A stretch of DNA of 64,000 nt from assembly GCA_002215645.1 (NCBI GenBank), contig NGFI01000007.1, positions 45,692-109,691 of the forward strand, written 5' to 3'. Positions 26,707-35,078 of the stretch are shown here, in pieces. Each line of letters starts with the position of its first letter. Within the stretch, counting starts at the first letter, position 1. The DNA comes from Gemmatimonadetes bacterium 2013_60CM_65_52. Its GTDB lineage: Bacteria > Gemmatimonadota > Gemmatimonadetes > Gemmatimonadales > Gemmatimonadaceae. The notes below the pieces were generated by a model that saw only the letters and a program-made list of their open reading frames with translations, searched no databases and had not been told where the DNA came from. The translations under genes were made by a program, and so were the position numbers.

Positions 26707-27372
26707 GTGCGAATTCTTGTCATCGACGTCGGCGGCAGCCATGTGAAGGTGCTGCTGTCGGGAAAGCGGGTGCCGCTGAAACTGCCGTCGGGTCCGCACC
26801 TCACGCCGGCGAAAATGGTGAAGGAGGTGCTCGAGGCCACGTCCGAGTGGAAGTATGACCGGGTCACCATCGGCTATCCCGGCCCGGTGGTCAACAATCG
26901 GCCCCACATGGAGCCGGTGAATCTCGGACATGGCTGGGTGCGATTCGACTATCGCAAGGCGTTCCGTCGACCCGTGAAGATGATCAACGACGCCGCGATG
27001 CAGGCGCTTGGCAGCTATGAGGGCGGAAACATGCTTTTCATGGGGCTGGGTACCGGACTGGGCACGGCGCTCGTGGCCGACGGTGTCGTCATTCCGCTCG
27101 AGCTGGCGCACCTGCCGTATCGGAAGAACCACACGTACGAGGACTATCTGGGCGAAGCCGGGTTGATTCGGCTCGGCAAGCCGGCATGGCGACGGCATGT
27201 CGAGCTCGTCGTGGCCATGTTCCTCGCAGCGCTCAACGCCGAGTATGTGGTGCTTGGTGGTGGGAACGTACGACATCTCCTGGCGCTGCCGCCGCATGCG
27301 CGGCGCGGCAGCAACCTGCACGCCTTCCGCGGAGGAATTCGTCTCTGGACGCGGGCAATGCGGCGAACGTGA
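26707..27372 (+). CDS. ROK-type glucokinase, polyphosphate-glucokinase-like
   Basis: 221 residues from GTG 26707. The phosphate-binding loop is VIDVGGSHVKVLLSG, the substrate/catalytic Asp lies in MINDAAMQALGSYEGG, the second phosphate loop is MGLGTGLGTALVADG, and the C-terminal VVLGGGNVRHL. Length and motifs fit PPGK-like glucokinases (ATP- or polyphosphate-dependent). It forms glucose-6-phosphate, and its stop overlaps the start of a GH15 glucoamylase (GTGA). This suggests coupled release and phosphorylation of glucose. Confidence 0.85.
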   Translation: MRILVIDVGGSHVKVLLSGKRVPLKLPSGPHLTPAKMVKEVLEATSEWKYDRVTIGYPGPVVNNRPHMEPVNLGHGWVRFDYRKAFRRPVKMINDAAMQALGSYEGGNMLFMGLGTGLGTALVADGVVIPLELAHLPYRKNHTYEDYLGEAGLIRLGKPAWRRHVELVVAMFLAALNAEYVVLGGGNVRHLLALPPHARRGSNLHAFRGGIRLWTRAMRRT

Positions 27373-29927
27373 CGGTTGCCGGGCCGGTCTCCGGCCACGG
27401 CGGTCCGATGGGTCCCGGCGTCGAACCGCGCTGGACGTCGAGCGCGAAGAGTGGCGTGGGCACCGCGCTGGACGGGCGCAGCCACGTCTGGTTCACGGTG
27501 TCACACGGCATCGTGGACGAGGTGTACTACCCGCGCGTCGATCAGGCGAACACTCGAGATCTGGGTCTTCTCGTCAGCGCCGCCGACGGATTCTTCTCGG
27601 AAGAGAAGCGCGACACCAACAGTGTGGTGCACCTGTTGGCGCCGGGAGTCCCCGGCTATCGCATGGTGAACACCTGCAAACAGGGCCGCTTCGAGATCGA
27701 GAAGACGGTCATCGCGGATCCCGAACGCGACGTGCTGCTGCAGCGCGTTCGTTTCCGGGCGCTGCAGGGCGCGCCAGCCGACTACCGCGTGTTTGTGTTG
27801 CTCGCTCCGCACATCTGCAATCAAGGGTACGGCAACGACGGGTGGGTGGGTGCATACAAGGGTGTTCCCATGCTCTTCGCGCAGCGCCTCGATGTCGCAC
27901 TCGCCATGGCGTGCGACGTCCCGTGGCGGGGCATGAGCTGCGGCTACGTCGGCGTCAACGACGGCTGGCGCCAGGTCAAGGCCACGGGCATGGTGACCGA
28001 GCCAAGCAACGAGGCGCGCAACGGAAACATCGCGCTCACCGGAGAGGTGGACGTCGGCGCGTGCCCACATCCGAGCGCCGACGTCGCCGAGTTCGTGATC
28101 GTGCTCGCGTTCGGCATGGGGCCGGCGGAAGCGGCGCAGCGCGGACGCATGTCGCTCGCGTCCGCGTTCGATCGGGTGCAGGCGTCGTACGTGCGCGAGT
28201 GGCTACGCTTTCACGAGCATACCGTTGGCCCTCGCACGTCCGACGGCACACAGACGCTCGAGGAGTCGCGGCAGAGTGCGGCGCGCACGGTGGCGGTGCA
28301 CGCGCACGAGAGCACGTTCGCCTCCGACCGCTCGAAGCGCCCGCGTCGCGATCGGCGGACAAAGACGCCACTCCGGCTGCCCGACAGCGTCGTCGATCTC
28401 TACGGCATGAGCGCCGCGGTGCTCGCCATTCACGAGGACAAGCGCGCGGCCGGAGCGGTCATCGCGAGCCTGTCCATTCCATGGGGCCACACCAAGAGCG
28501 ACCACGAGCTGGGCGGCTACCATCTCGTGTGGCCGCGCGATCTCGTCAACAGCGCGGAAGCCCTCATCGCACTCGGGCACAACGTGCTCGCGCGGCGCAC
28601 GCTGCGCTACCTCATGAGCACGCAGGAGGAGGACGGGCATTGGGCGCAGAACCTGTGGCTCGACGGCACGCCCTACTGGAACGGATTGCAGATGGACGAG
28701 GTGGCGTTTCCCATCCTCTTTGCGGAGATGCTGCGCCGCGAAGGGAAGCTGGAGGATCTCGATCCGTATCAGATGATTCGCCGAGCGGCGGCCTTTCTCG
28801 TCAAGAATGGGCCCGTCACGGCACAGGACCGGTGGGAGGAGAACGGTGGCTATTCCACCTACTCGCTGGCCGCGCAGATCGCGGCGCTGCTCGTGGCGGC
28901 GGACTTTGCGGATCATGCCGGAGAGCAGGATCTTGCGACGTTGCTCAGGGAAACCGCGGACGCATGGAATGCGCGGATCGAGGATTGGGTGTATGTCCAC
29001 GACAGTGCCATCGCGCGGGCACATGGTGTGGACGGCTACTACGTGCGCGTGGCGCCCGACGACATCTGCGACGCGTCACCCAGGAGCGGGGGCTACATCC
29101 CGATCAAGAACCGGCCGGGCGGCGTCGAATGGTGTCATTACGAGGACATCGTCAGCGCGGACGCGCTGGCGCTGGTGCGCTACGGGCTGCGCGATCCGAA
29201 CGATCCACGCATCGTGAACACGGTGCAGGTGATCGACGCGATGCTGCGCGTGCGAACGGAGACGGGGCCCGCCTGGTATCGCTACAATCGCGACGGGTAC
29301 GGCGAAAAGGAAAATGGCGCGCCGTTCGACGGGACGGGCGTTGGCCGTCCGTGGCCGCTGCTCGCCGGCGAGCGCGCGCACTACGAGCTCGCGGCCGGCC
29401 GCGCAAAAGTTGCGACCCATCTCCTGGGCGTCATGCGCGCGCAGGCGAGCGACGGCGGCATGTTGCCGGAGCAGGTGTGGGACGCGCCCGACATTCCCGA
29501 GCTGGAATTGTTCAACGGGCGCGCGACAGGCAGCGCGATGCCGCTCGTGTGGGCACACGCGGAATACGCGAAGCTCGTTCGCTCGCTCCACGACGGGCGT
29601 GTGTTCGACATGCCCCAGCAACCATACGAGCGCTACGTGCGGCAGAAGGCGAGTTGCGACATCTCGTTGTGGGCACCGCAGAGCCGCGCGCACCGGATGC
29701 CGGTCGCGAACCGTCTACGCATTCAGACACCGCCCGCCATGGTCGTGCGCTGGACCGTGAACGACGGCGAGCCCGTGGAGGTGACGGGTCATGACGCGTC
29801 GATCGGCGTGTGGTTCGCACATCTCGACACGGGCCGGCTTCCGGTGGGTTCGAAGATCCGCTTCGCGATCGTGCCGAAGGGGGTGGCCGGCTGGGGCGAG
29901 GTGCACGAGATCGACGTCGTCGCGTGA
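27369..29927 (+). CDS. GH15 glucoamylase (glucan 1,4-alpha-glucosidase)
   Basis: About 852 residues from a GTG within the glucokinase stop. An N-terminal beta domain (residues about 15-270; VGTALDGRSHVWFTVSHGIVDEVYYPR) precedes the (alpha/alpha)6 catalytic domain. That domain carries GGYHLVWPRDLVNSAEAL, HWAQNLWLDGTPYWNGLQMDE, GVEWCHYEDIVSADAL and MLPEQVWD, where the catalytic Glu pair is expected. A C-terminal beta domain follows. There is no signal peptide, so it probably acts on internal glycogen or maltodextrin. The glucose would go to the coupled kinase. Confidence 0.92.
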   Translation: MTVAGPVSGHGGPMGPGVEPRWTSSAKSGVGTALDGRSHVWFTVSHGIVDEVYYPRVDQANTRDLGLLVSAADGFFSEEKRDTNSVVHLLAPGVPGYRMVNTCKQGRFEIEKTVIADPERDVLLQRVRFRALQGAPADYRVFVLLAPHICNQGYGNDGWVGAYKGVPMLFAQRLDVALAMACDVPWRGMSCGYVGVNDGWRQVKATGMVTEPSNEARNGNIALTGEVDVGACPHPSADVAEFVIVLAFGMGPAEAAQRGRMSLASAFDRVQASYVREWLRFHEHTVGPRTSDGTQTLEESRQSAARTVAVHAHESTFASDRSKRPRRDRRTKTPLRLPDSVVDLYGMSAAVLAIHEDKRAAGAVIASLSIPWGHTKSDHELGGYHLVWPRDLVNSAEALIALGHNVLARRTLRYLMSTQEEDGHWAQNLWLDGTPYWNGLQMDEVAFPILFAEMLRREGKLEDLDPYQMIRRAAAFLVKNGPVTAQDRWEENGGYSTYSLAAQIAALLVAADFADHAGEQDLATLLRETADAWNARIEDWVYVHDSAIARAHGVDGYYVRVAPDDICDASPRSGGYIPIKNRPGGVEWCHYEDIVSADALALVRYGLRDPNDPRIVNTVQVIDAMLRVRTETGPAWYRYNRDGYGEKENGAPFDGTGVGRPWPLLAGERAHYELAAGRAKVATHLLGVMRAQASDGGMLPEQVWDAPDIPELELFNGRATGSAMPLVWAHAEYAKLVRSLHDGRVFDMPQQPYERYVRQKASCDISLWAPQSRAHRMPVANRLRIQTPPAMVVRWTVNDGEPVEVTGHDASIGVWFAHLDTGRLPVGSKIRFAIVPKGVAGWGEVHEIDVVA

Positions 29928-29930
29928 CGT

Positions 29931-29945
29931 CCGCCGCGCCGGCGG
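29931..29945. terminator. Short GC hairpin between convergent genes
   Basis: CCGCC-GCGCC-GGCGG fills most of the 24-bp gap between the stops of the GH15 gene and mpl. It has a 5-bp stem and no T-tract; a modest bidirectional terminator candidate. Confidence 0.4.
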
Positions 29946-29951
29946 TGCGAC

Positions 29952-31415
29952 TCAGGCGCGCGACGAACGATGTCTCAGCGCATCCAGCAGCGAAGGGATG
30001 AACCCGCCGAAGGATCCATTGCTCATGACGAGCACGGCGTCGCCGGGACGCGCTGCATCCGCAACAAGCGCCACCAGCTCGGGTACATCGCGGGACGCGT
30101 TCGCGTCGATTCCCTTTGCGCGCAGCGCCGCAACGACTTTCGCGACGTCGAGCTGCTCGTCGAGCGGAACCTTGTCGTGCGGCTCGGGAACGCGAATCGA
30201 CACGGCGTGCGCTGCGTCGAAGGCGGTGGAATACAATGCCTGATGGATGTTCCGCCGGCTCGTGTTCGAGCGGGGCTCGAACACCGCCCAGAGCCGACGG
30301 TCGGGGTAGCGCAGGCGGATGGCGCCGATCGTCTCACGGACCGCAGTGGGGTGATGCGCGAAATCGTCGATGACGAGCACGCCGTCCACCTCATCGCGCA
30401 CCTCCTGCCGCCGCTTCACGCCACGAAACGTCCGGAACCCTTCGCGCACCTCATCGGCGCTCAGACCAAGCGATCGCACCACGGCATACACGCCAAGTGC
30501 GTTTTCCACGTTGTGACGTCCCGACATGGGCAGCAGGAATTCACCGGCATGTCCGCGCGGCTCACGAATGACGAAGCGAGCACCCTCCGGGGCGAACTGC
30601 AAGCGTTCTACACGGTAATCGGCATCTCCCGCGACCGCGTACGTGGCGACGAATGCGCGCGAGGAGCGCTGCGCGATGGCCACGGCATTTGGATATGATG
30701 CCGCGACCGCGAGAAAGCCGTCCTCCGGCAACGTGGAGGCAAAGCGGTCGAATGCCGACTCGTAGTGCGCGAGATCGCGGTAGATGTCGGCATGGTCGAA
30801 CTCCACGCTCGTGAGCATGGCGGTCTGCGCGCGATAGTGCATGAACTTCGGCCCCTTGTCGAAGTACGCGGTATCGTATTCGTCGCCCTCCACGACGACG
30901 TAAGGGCCTGCGCCGACGCGAAAATTTCCGTCGTAGTTCAACGTGACACCGCCGACCAGAAACGTCGGGTCCGTGCCCGCGGATACCAGCACATGTGAGA
31001 GAAGCGCCGACACAGTCGTCTTGCCATGCGTGCCCGTGACGACCACGCTGTGACGGCCGGCCAGCACGAGCGACCCAAAGGCCGCCGGAAAGCTGATCTG
31101 CGGAATGCCTCGTTCCCGCACGGCGGTCGCTTCGACGTTCACGCGCCGAATCACGTTGCCGATGATGACGAGGTCGGGCTTCGCCCGATCGATGTTCTCC
31201 GGTGCGTACGGCGTCATGACGCCCACGCCCCAGGCGGCGAGCATGTCGCTCATCGGGGGATAGACGTTCTCGTCGCTACCCGTCACCTCATATCCCTTTG
31301 CCTTGAGCATCCCGGCAAACGAACCCATCCCCGTTCCGGCCACGCCAACCAGATGGACGTGCCTGATGGATCCGGGCTCGATGTCGGTGAGAACGTTGCC
31401 GTTGTCGTCGGCCAT
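29952..31415 (-). CDS. mpl: UDP-MurNAc:L-Ala-gamma-D-Glu-meso-DAP ligase (Mpl)
   Basis: 487 residues of the Mur ligase family. The N-terminal Rossmann part has HLVGVAGTGMGSFAGMLKAKGYEVTGSDENVYPPM, the ATP loop is VVVTGTHGKTTVSALL, followed by EGDEYDTAYFDKGPKF and SGRHNVENALG. DDFAHHPTAVRETI and FEPRSNTSRRNIHQ complete the family. The YDTAYFDKGPKF and FEPRSNTS blocks distinguish Mpl from MurC. It recycles the cell-wall tripeptide by joining it to UDP-MurNAc in the cytosol. It is divergent from xdhC with a 60-bp gap. Confidence 0.95.
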   Translation of the reverse strand: MADDNGNVLTDIEPGSIRHVHLVGVAGTGMGSFAGMLKAKGYEVTGSDENVYPPMSDMLAAWGVGVMTPYAPENIDRAKPDLVIIGNVIRRVNVEATAVRERGIPQISFPAAFGSLVLAGRHSVVVTGTHGKTTVSALLSHVLVSAGTDPTFLVGGVTLNYDGNFRVGAGPYVVVEGDEYDTAYFDKGPKFMHYRAQTAMLTSVEFDHADIYRDLAHYESAFDRFASTLPEDGFLAVAASYPNAVAIAQRSSRAFVATYAVAGDADYRVERLQFAPEGARFVIREPRGHAGEFLLPMSGRHNVENALGVYAVVRSLGLSADEVREGFRTFRGVKRRQEVRDEVDGVLVIDDFAHHPTAVRETIGAIRLRYPDRRLWAVFEPRSNTSRRNIHQALYSTAFDAAHAVSIRVPEPHDKVPLDEQLDVAKVVAALRAKGIDANASRDVPELVALVADAARPGDAVLVMSNGSFGGFIPSLLDALRHRSSRA

Positions 31416-31475
31416 GATGATTGTCTGGCGGGTCGCGAATGGACGAAGAAGTTAACCACGTCTAGCATTCATGAC

Positions 31476-32567
31476 ATGCGGGAGCTCGAGTGTGTGCAAC
31501 AGGCGCTGGCGGACGCCGCCGGGCGTGGCTCCAGTGTCCTCCTCGTCACGGTGCCGAGCGTGGAGGGCTCCGTCTATCGCGGAGCGGGTGCACGCATGGT
31601 CGTCATGAGCGACGGCGAGACAATCGGCGGCGTCAGCGGCGGCTGCCTCGAGGCGGACATTGCCGCACGCGCGCCGGACGTGATCGCGGAAGGTCATCCT
31701 CGTGTCATCCGCTACGACACGCGCGCGTCTGACGACGCAGTGCTCGGGCTCGGGCTTGGCTGCCAAGGCATGATTGATCTCCTCCTCGAGCCGCTCTCGG
31801 GTGATGGCCTCGTGCAGGCAGCCGCGTTCTATGGGAGACTGGCCGCGCAGCGCGGCCCCGTCACGCTTCTCACGCTTGTCGCGGATGAGCATACGCAACT
31901 TCGGATCGGTGCGCGCGCCGTGCTCGGCCAGTCGGGACAGCTCATCGAAGGTGACAGCCAGCTGCCGGACATGCGCTCGAACGTTGCGCGCGAGCTCATA
32001 CGTCCCGCCGCCGATCTGGTGGTCTGTGGCGGTGGTGCCGATGCTGTGCCGCTCGTGCGCCTGGCCAAGCTGATGGGATGGAGGGTGACGGTCGTCGATC
32101 ATCGGGCGGCCTTCGCGTCAGCGTCACGCTTTCCGGCGGCGGATCTCGTCGTCTGCCTCAACGCAACACAGGACGCAACACCGCTTCAGGCGTCGGTCAC
32201 ACTCGACGGACAGACGATCGGAGTAGTCATGGCGCACTCCGCAGCGTACGATCGAGCCTATCTCCACGCATTGCTCGATGCCGCCGTCAGCTACATCGGC
32301 GTCCTCGGGCCGAAACGCAGGACCCTGGAACTGCTCGGCGACCGCGCGACCGGCGGCGACATACCTCCGTCTGTTCATTCGCCGGTCGGGCTCGACATCG
32401 GGGCGGAGTCGCCGGATGAGATCGCGCTGGCGATCGTTGCCGAGATTGCAGCGGCCATTGCGGGCCGTGCTGGAGGGATGCTGAAAGAGCGTTCCGGCCC
32501 CATTCACGATCGCGGGCACGTGAACGTCTCGGCAGCGGAGACAGTGCGGCGCGAGGTATCCGTCTAG
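31476..32567 (+). CDS. xdhC: XdhC-family molybdenum cofactor insertion/maturation protein
   Basis: 363 residues. The N-terminal XdhC/CoxI part contains VPSVEGSVYRGAGARMVV and GVSGGCLEADI. A Rossmann-like C-terminal half starts at LVVCGGGADAVPLVRLAKLMGWRVTVVDHR and includes YIGVLGPKRRTLELL. Homologues deliver sulfurated molybdenum cofactor to xanthine dehydrogenase or CO dehydrogenase. No molybdoenzyme gene is in the window, so its client must be encoded elsewhere. ATG 31476 lies close to the divergent mpl start. Confidence 0.88.
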   Translation: MRELECVQQALADAAGRGSSVLLVTVPSVEGSVYRGAGARMVVMSDGETIGGVSGGCLEADIAARAPDVIAEGHPRVIRYDTRASDDAVLGLGLGCQGMIDLLLEPLSGDGLVQAAAFYGRLAAQRGPVTLLTLVADEHTQLRIGARAVLGQSGQLIEGDSQLPDMRSNVARELIRPAADLVVCGGGADAVPLVRLAKLMGWRVTVVDHRAAFASASRFPAADLVVCLNATQDATPLQASVTLDGQTIGVVMAHSAAYDRAYLHALLDAAVSYIGVLGPKRRTLELLGDRATGGDIPPSVHSPVGLDIGAESPDEIALAIVAEIAAAIAGRAGGMLKERSGPIHDRGHVNVSAAETVRREVSV

Positions 32568-32577
32568 CTCGACTCTC

Positions 32578-35019
32578 TCACTTCATGGTGTCGTCATTCA
32601 GGTCGATGGCATCCTTCCTCTTCTCCGGCTTCCCGAACGTCCAGCTTGCACTGAGCAAGAGGCCACGAATGGCCCGCGCGCGGTCCGAGCTCTGGATAAA
32701 CCGAGGATCGACGGTGGTGCCTCGCTCGCGTGATGTGTTGAACGGGTCGATGACGCGGAGGGTCAGACTCAACTGGTCGTCCATGAGCTTCTGCCGTGCC
32801 GCCAGGTTGAACTGCGTACGGCTGGCATTCCAGCCTTGCTCCACGGTCATCGCCGCCTGATACGAGAAGAGGGCCTGCACGTCCACGCTGCGCGACGCAC
32901 GCAACGCCCCATTGGCCCGGGCTCTCCATCCGAAAGTGCGGATCGAGAGATCTGGTGAGACATTGGCTGCATTGGTCACTTGACGGAAAGCGCTGCTGCC
33001 AACGAAGCCGCTCAGGCGGGTGCCGCTCACCGCCAGCGTGGCGTCTTCGCCATACGCGTCGCTCGTCGCGATGTTGGCGAACGTGCGTGTCGTGACGCCG
33101 GCGCTGTCGATGGTCCTGAGCGTCCTCACGGCGTCGAACGTGCGGCGGAAGAATGGCGTCACCTGAAGGGTGCTCTTTCCCATCGAACGCTGAAGGCCGA
33201 GCTCGAACGCGCTGGTGTGCTCCGGTTTCAGGTACGGATTGCCGCGTGACAGGTTCAGCGGATCCGCGTAATGTGGAATCGGGTCGAGCAGGTCGGCGTC
33301 ATCGGGCCGCCTGATGCGCGCGGAATAGCTCAGCTTCACCTGGGTTGCTTCGTCGATGTTGTACGCAACCAGTCCGCTCGGGAAGACACTGTTGTAGGTG
33401 TTCTCGAACGTCGTGGTCACGGACGCCACGTGAAACTGCGTTGACGCGTGCTCCACCCGCACGCCTCCCTGAAACTGCAGCTTCCCTCGCTGTCCAGTGA
33501 GCATGCCGTAGGCGGCGTTGACATCCTGCTGGTACATGAAATCGCTGGTGCGCGTCGAGTCGAGCATATAGGCCCCGCGGCTTGCGTCGAACACGCGAGT
33601 GTCGAGCGCCGTGTGAAAACGATCGAACGAACTCTTGTACCCGGTCTCCACTCGCACGCCCGCCGCGATAGGGCGGACGTAGTCCACCTTGAGCGAATTC
33701 TCATCGGGTCGTTCGAGATTCTGCTGCGTCTCCTGATCGGTGGTGCTCAGCGGGGCTCCCCCCATCGACAACGCGTGTGCGGCGACTGCAGTCGGCCCAC
33801 CCTCGGAATGACGAAGAGCGCGAAGCTCGGCAGAGAACTTGTGTCCTTTTTCCGCGAAGGCATGCTTGAGCGAGAGCGCTCCGTCGAAGTCGTTCTCCTG
33901 GTTCGTCCCCGAACTGACGCGGTCCGACAGGCCCGCCAATGCACGACTTGCGTCGAGCGCGCGGTAGGTGATGCCGTTGGACTCGTCGTCGTGCCGCGAG
34001 CTGGCCAACAGGTCGAGGGACAGGTCGTCGTGCCCGGTGACCTTGTAGCCCGCGCTGCCCGTGAGCGTATGGATGCGCCGCGCCTGGATGCGGCTGGAGA
34101 GCTCATCCAGATAGGTGAGTGGTGTGAGATAGTCGTTCTCGCGGAACAGCGCCTCGGAGCGGGGGCGGCGGTCGCGAAGAAATCCGTAACTTCCGTAGAG
34201 CGACAACGCCTTCCGTTCATACCCGAAGTTGACCCCAGCATTCGCTTGCTTCGTGGTGGCACCCGCGAGCGTCGCGCCGCCGGTCGTGCCGCCGTCGACC
34301 TCCTCCTTCAGGACGATATTGATGATGCCGGCCACTCCAGTCGGATCATCGCGCGCCGACGGGTTGGGTATGATTTCCACCCTATCCACCATGTCGGCAG
34401 GCAGCTGGGCGAGGAAGTCGCCGAGCGGCGCCGGCTTCAGCGGGCTCGGACGACCGTTGATCTGGATCGTGACGCCCGAGTTGCCGCGGAGACTCACAAC
34501 GTTGTCGATGTCCACGTCCACGGCGGGAACGGTGCGAAGGACGTCGAGCGCGTTGCCGCCCTTGGCGGTTGGCATGTCACGCACCACATACGTATTGCGA
34601 TCCGGAGCAAGCTGGACGTCCTGCCGCTTGCCGGTCACGGCAACGGATTCGAGCTCGAGCGGCGCGCTGACCAAGCGAACGATGCCGAGGTCGACGGTCC
34701 CCGATGCAACGGCAACGGACGGGTTGTCCCACGGCCTGTAGCCGAGTGCACGAATGTGGACGTGATAGCGTCCCGCCTTGAGACCGGCGAGGCGGAACGT
34801 CCCGTCAGCAACCGAGGTGGCGCGCCCGAGCGTCAGCTGGGCTCCTGCCGCGGTGACGTCGACGATGGCTCCGGCGAGCGGCGTGTCGCTCGCGGCATTG
34901 ACCACGTGGCCCCGGATATCGCCGGCGGGTGCAACCTGCGTGGCCGCGCCGCCCTGTGCGGACGCGCGCGACGAGATGAGGCAAGGCAGGGCGAGGAGCA
35001 GTGCGATGTTTCTAGTCAC
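32578..35019 (-). CDS. TonB-dependent outer membrane receptor
   Basis: 813 residues from GTG 35019. Signal peptide (ALLLALPCLISSRASAQ), then a carboxypeptidase-regulatory beta domain (IRGHVVNAASDTPLAGAIVDV, residues about 35-115). The plug domain follows (VLRTVPAVDVDIDNVVSLRG, VTIQINGRPSPL, VDRVEIIPNPSAR, GVAGIINIVLKEE) and then a roughly 550-residue barrel. This arrangement fits the OMP_b-brl_3 type receptor group. The ligand is unknown. The mature C-terminus is charged (NDDTMK) after the last predicted strand. It converges on xdhC with only 10 bp between stops, and it is divergent from the Ser/Thr kinase. Confidence 0.88.
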   Translation of the reverse strand: MTRNIALLLALPCLISSRASAQGGAATQVAPAGDIRGHVVNAASDTPLAGAIVDVTAAGAQLTLGRATSVADGTFRLAGLKAGRYHVHIRALGYRPWDNPSVAVASGTVDLGIVRLVSAPLELESVAVTGKRQDVQLAPDRNTYVVRDMPTAKGGNALDVLRTVPAVDVDIDNVVSLRGNSGVTIQINGRPSPLKPAPLGDFLAQLPADMVDRVEIIPNPSARDDPTGVAGIINIVLKEEVDGGTTGGATLAGATTKQANAGVNFGYERKALSLYGSYGFLRDRRPRSEALFRENDYLTPLTYLDELSSRIQARRIHTLTGSAGYKVTGHDDLSLDLLASSRHDDESNGITYRALDASRALAGLSDRVSSGTNQENDFDGALSLKHAFAEKGHKFSAELRALRHSEGGPTAVAAHALSMGGAPLSTTDQETQQNLERPDENSLKVDYVRPIAAGVRVETGYKSSFDRFHTALDTRVFDASRGAYMLDSTRTSDFMYQQDVNAAYGMLTGQRGKLQFQGGVRVEHASTQFHVASVTTTFENTYNSVFPSGLVAYNIDEATQVKLSYSARIRRPDDADLLDPIPHYADPLNLSRGNPYLKPEHTSAFELGLQRSMGKSTLQVTPFFRRTFDAVRTLRTIDSAGVTTRTFANIATSDAYGEDATLAVSGTRLSGFVGSSAFRQVTNAANVSPDLSIRTFGWRARANGALRASRSVDVQALFSYQAAMTVEQGWNASRTQFNLAARQKLMDDQLSLTLRVIDPFNTSRERGTTVDPRFIQSSDRARAIRGLLLSASWTFGKPEKRKDAIDLNDDTMK

Positions 35020-35078
35020 GCGAGAGATTTAGACGTTCCACCTTACGCCCTGATGACAGGCGACGTATCGTAGCGCCA

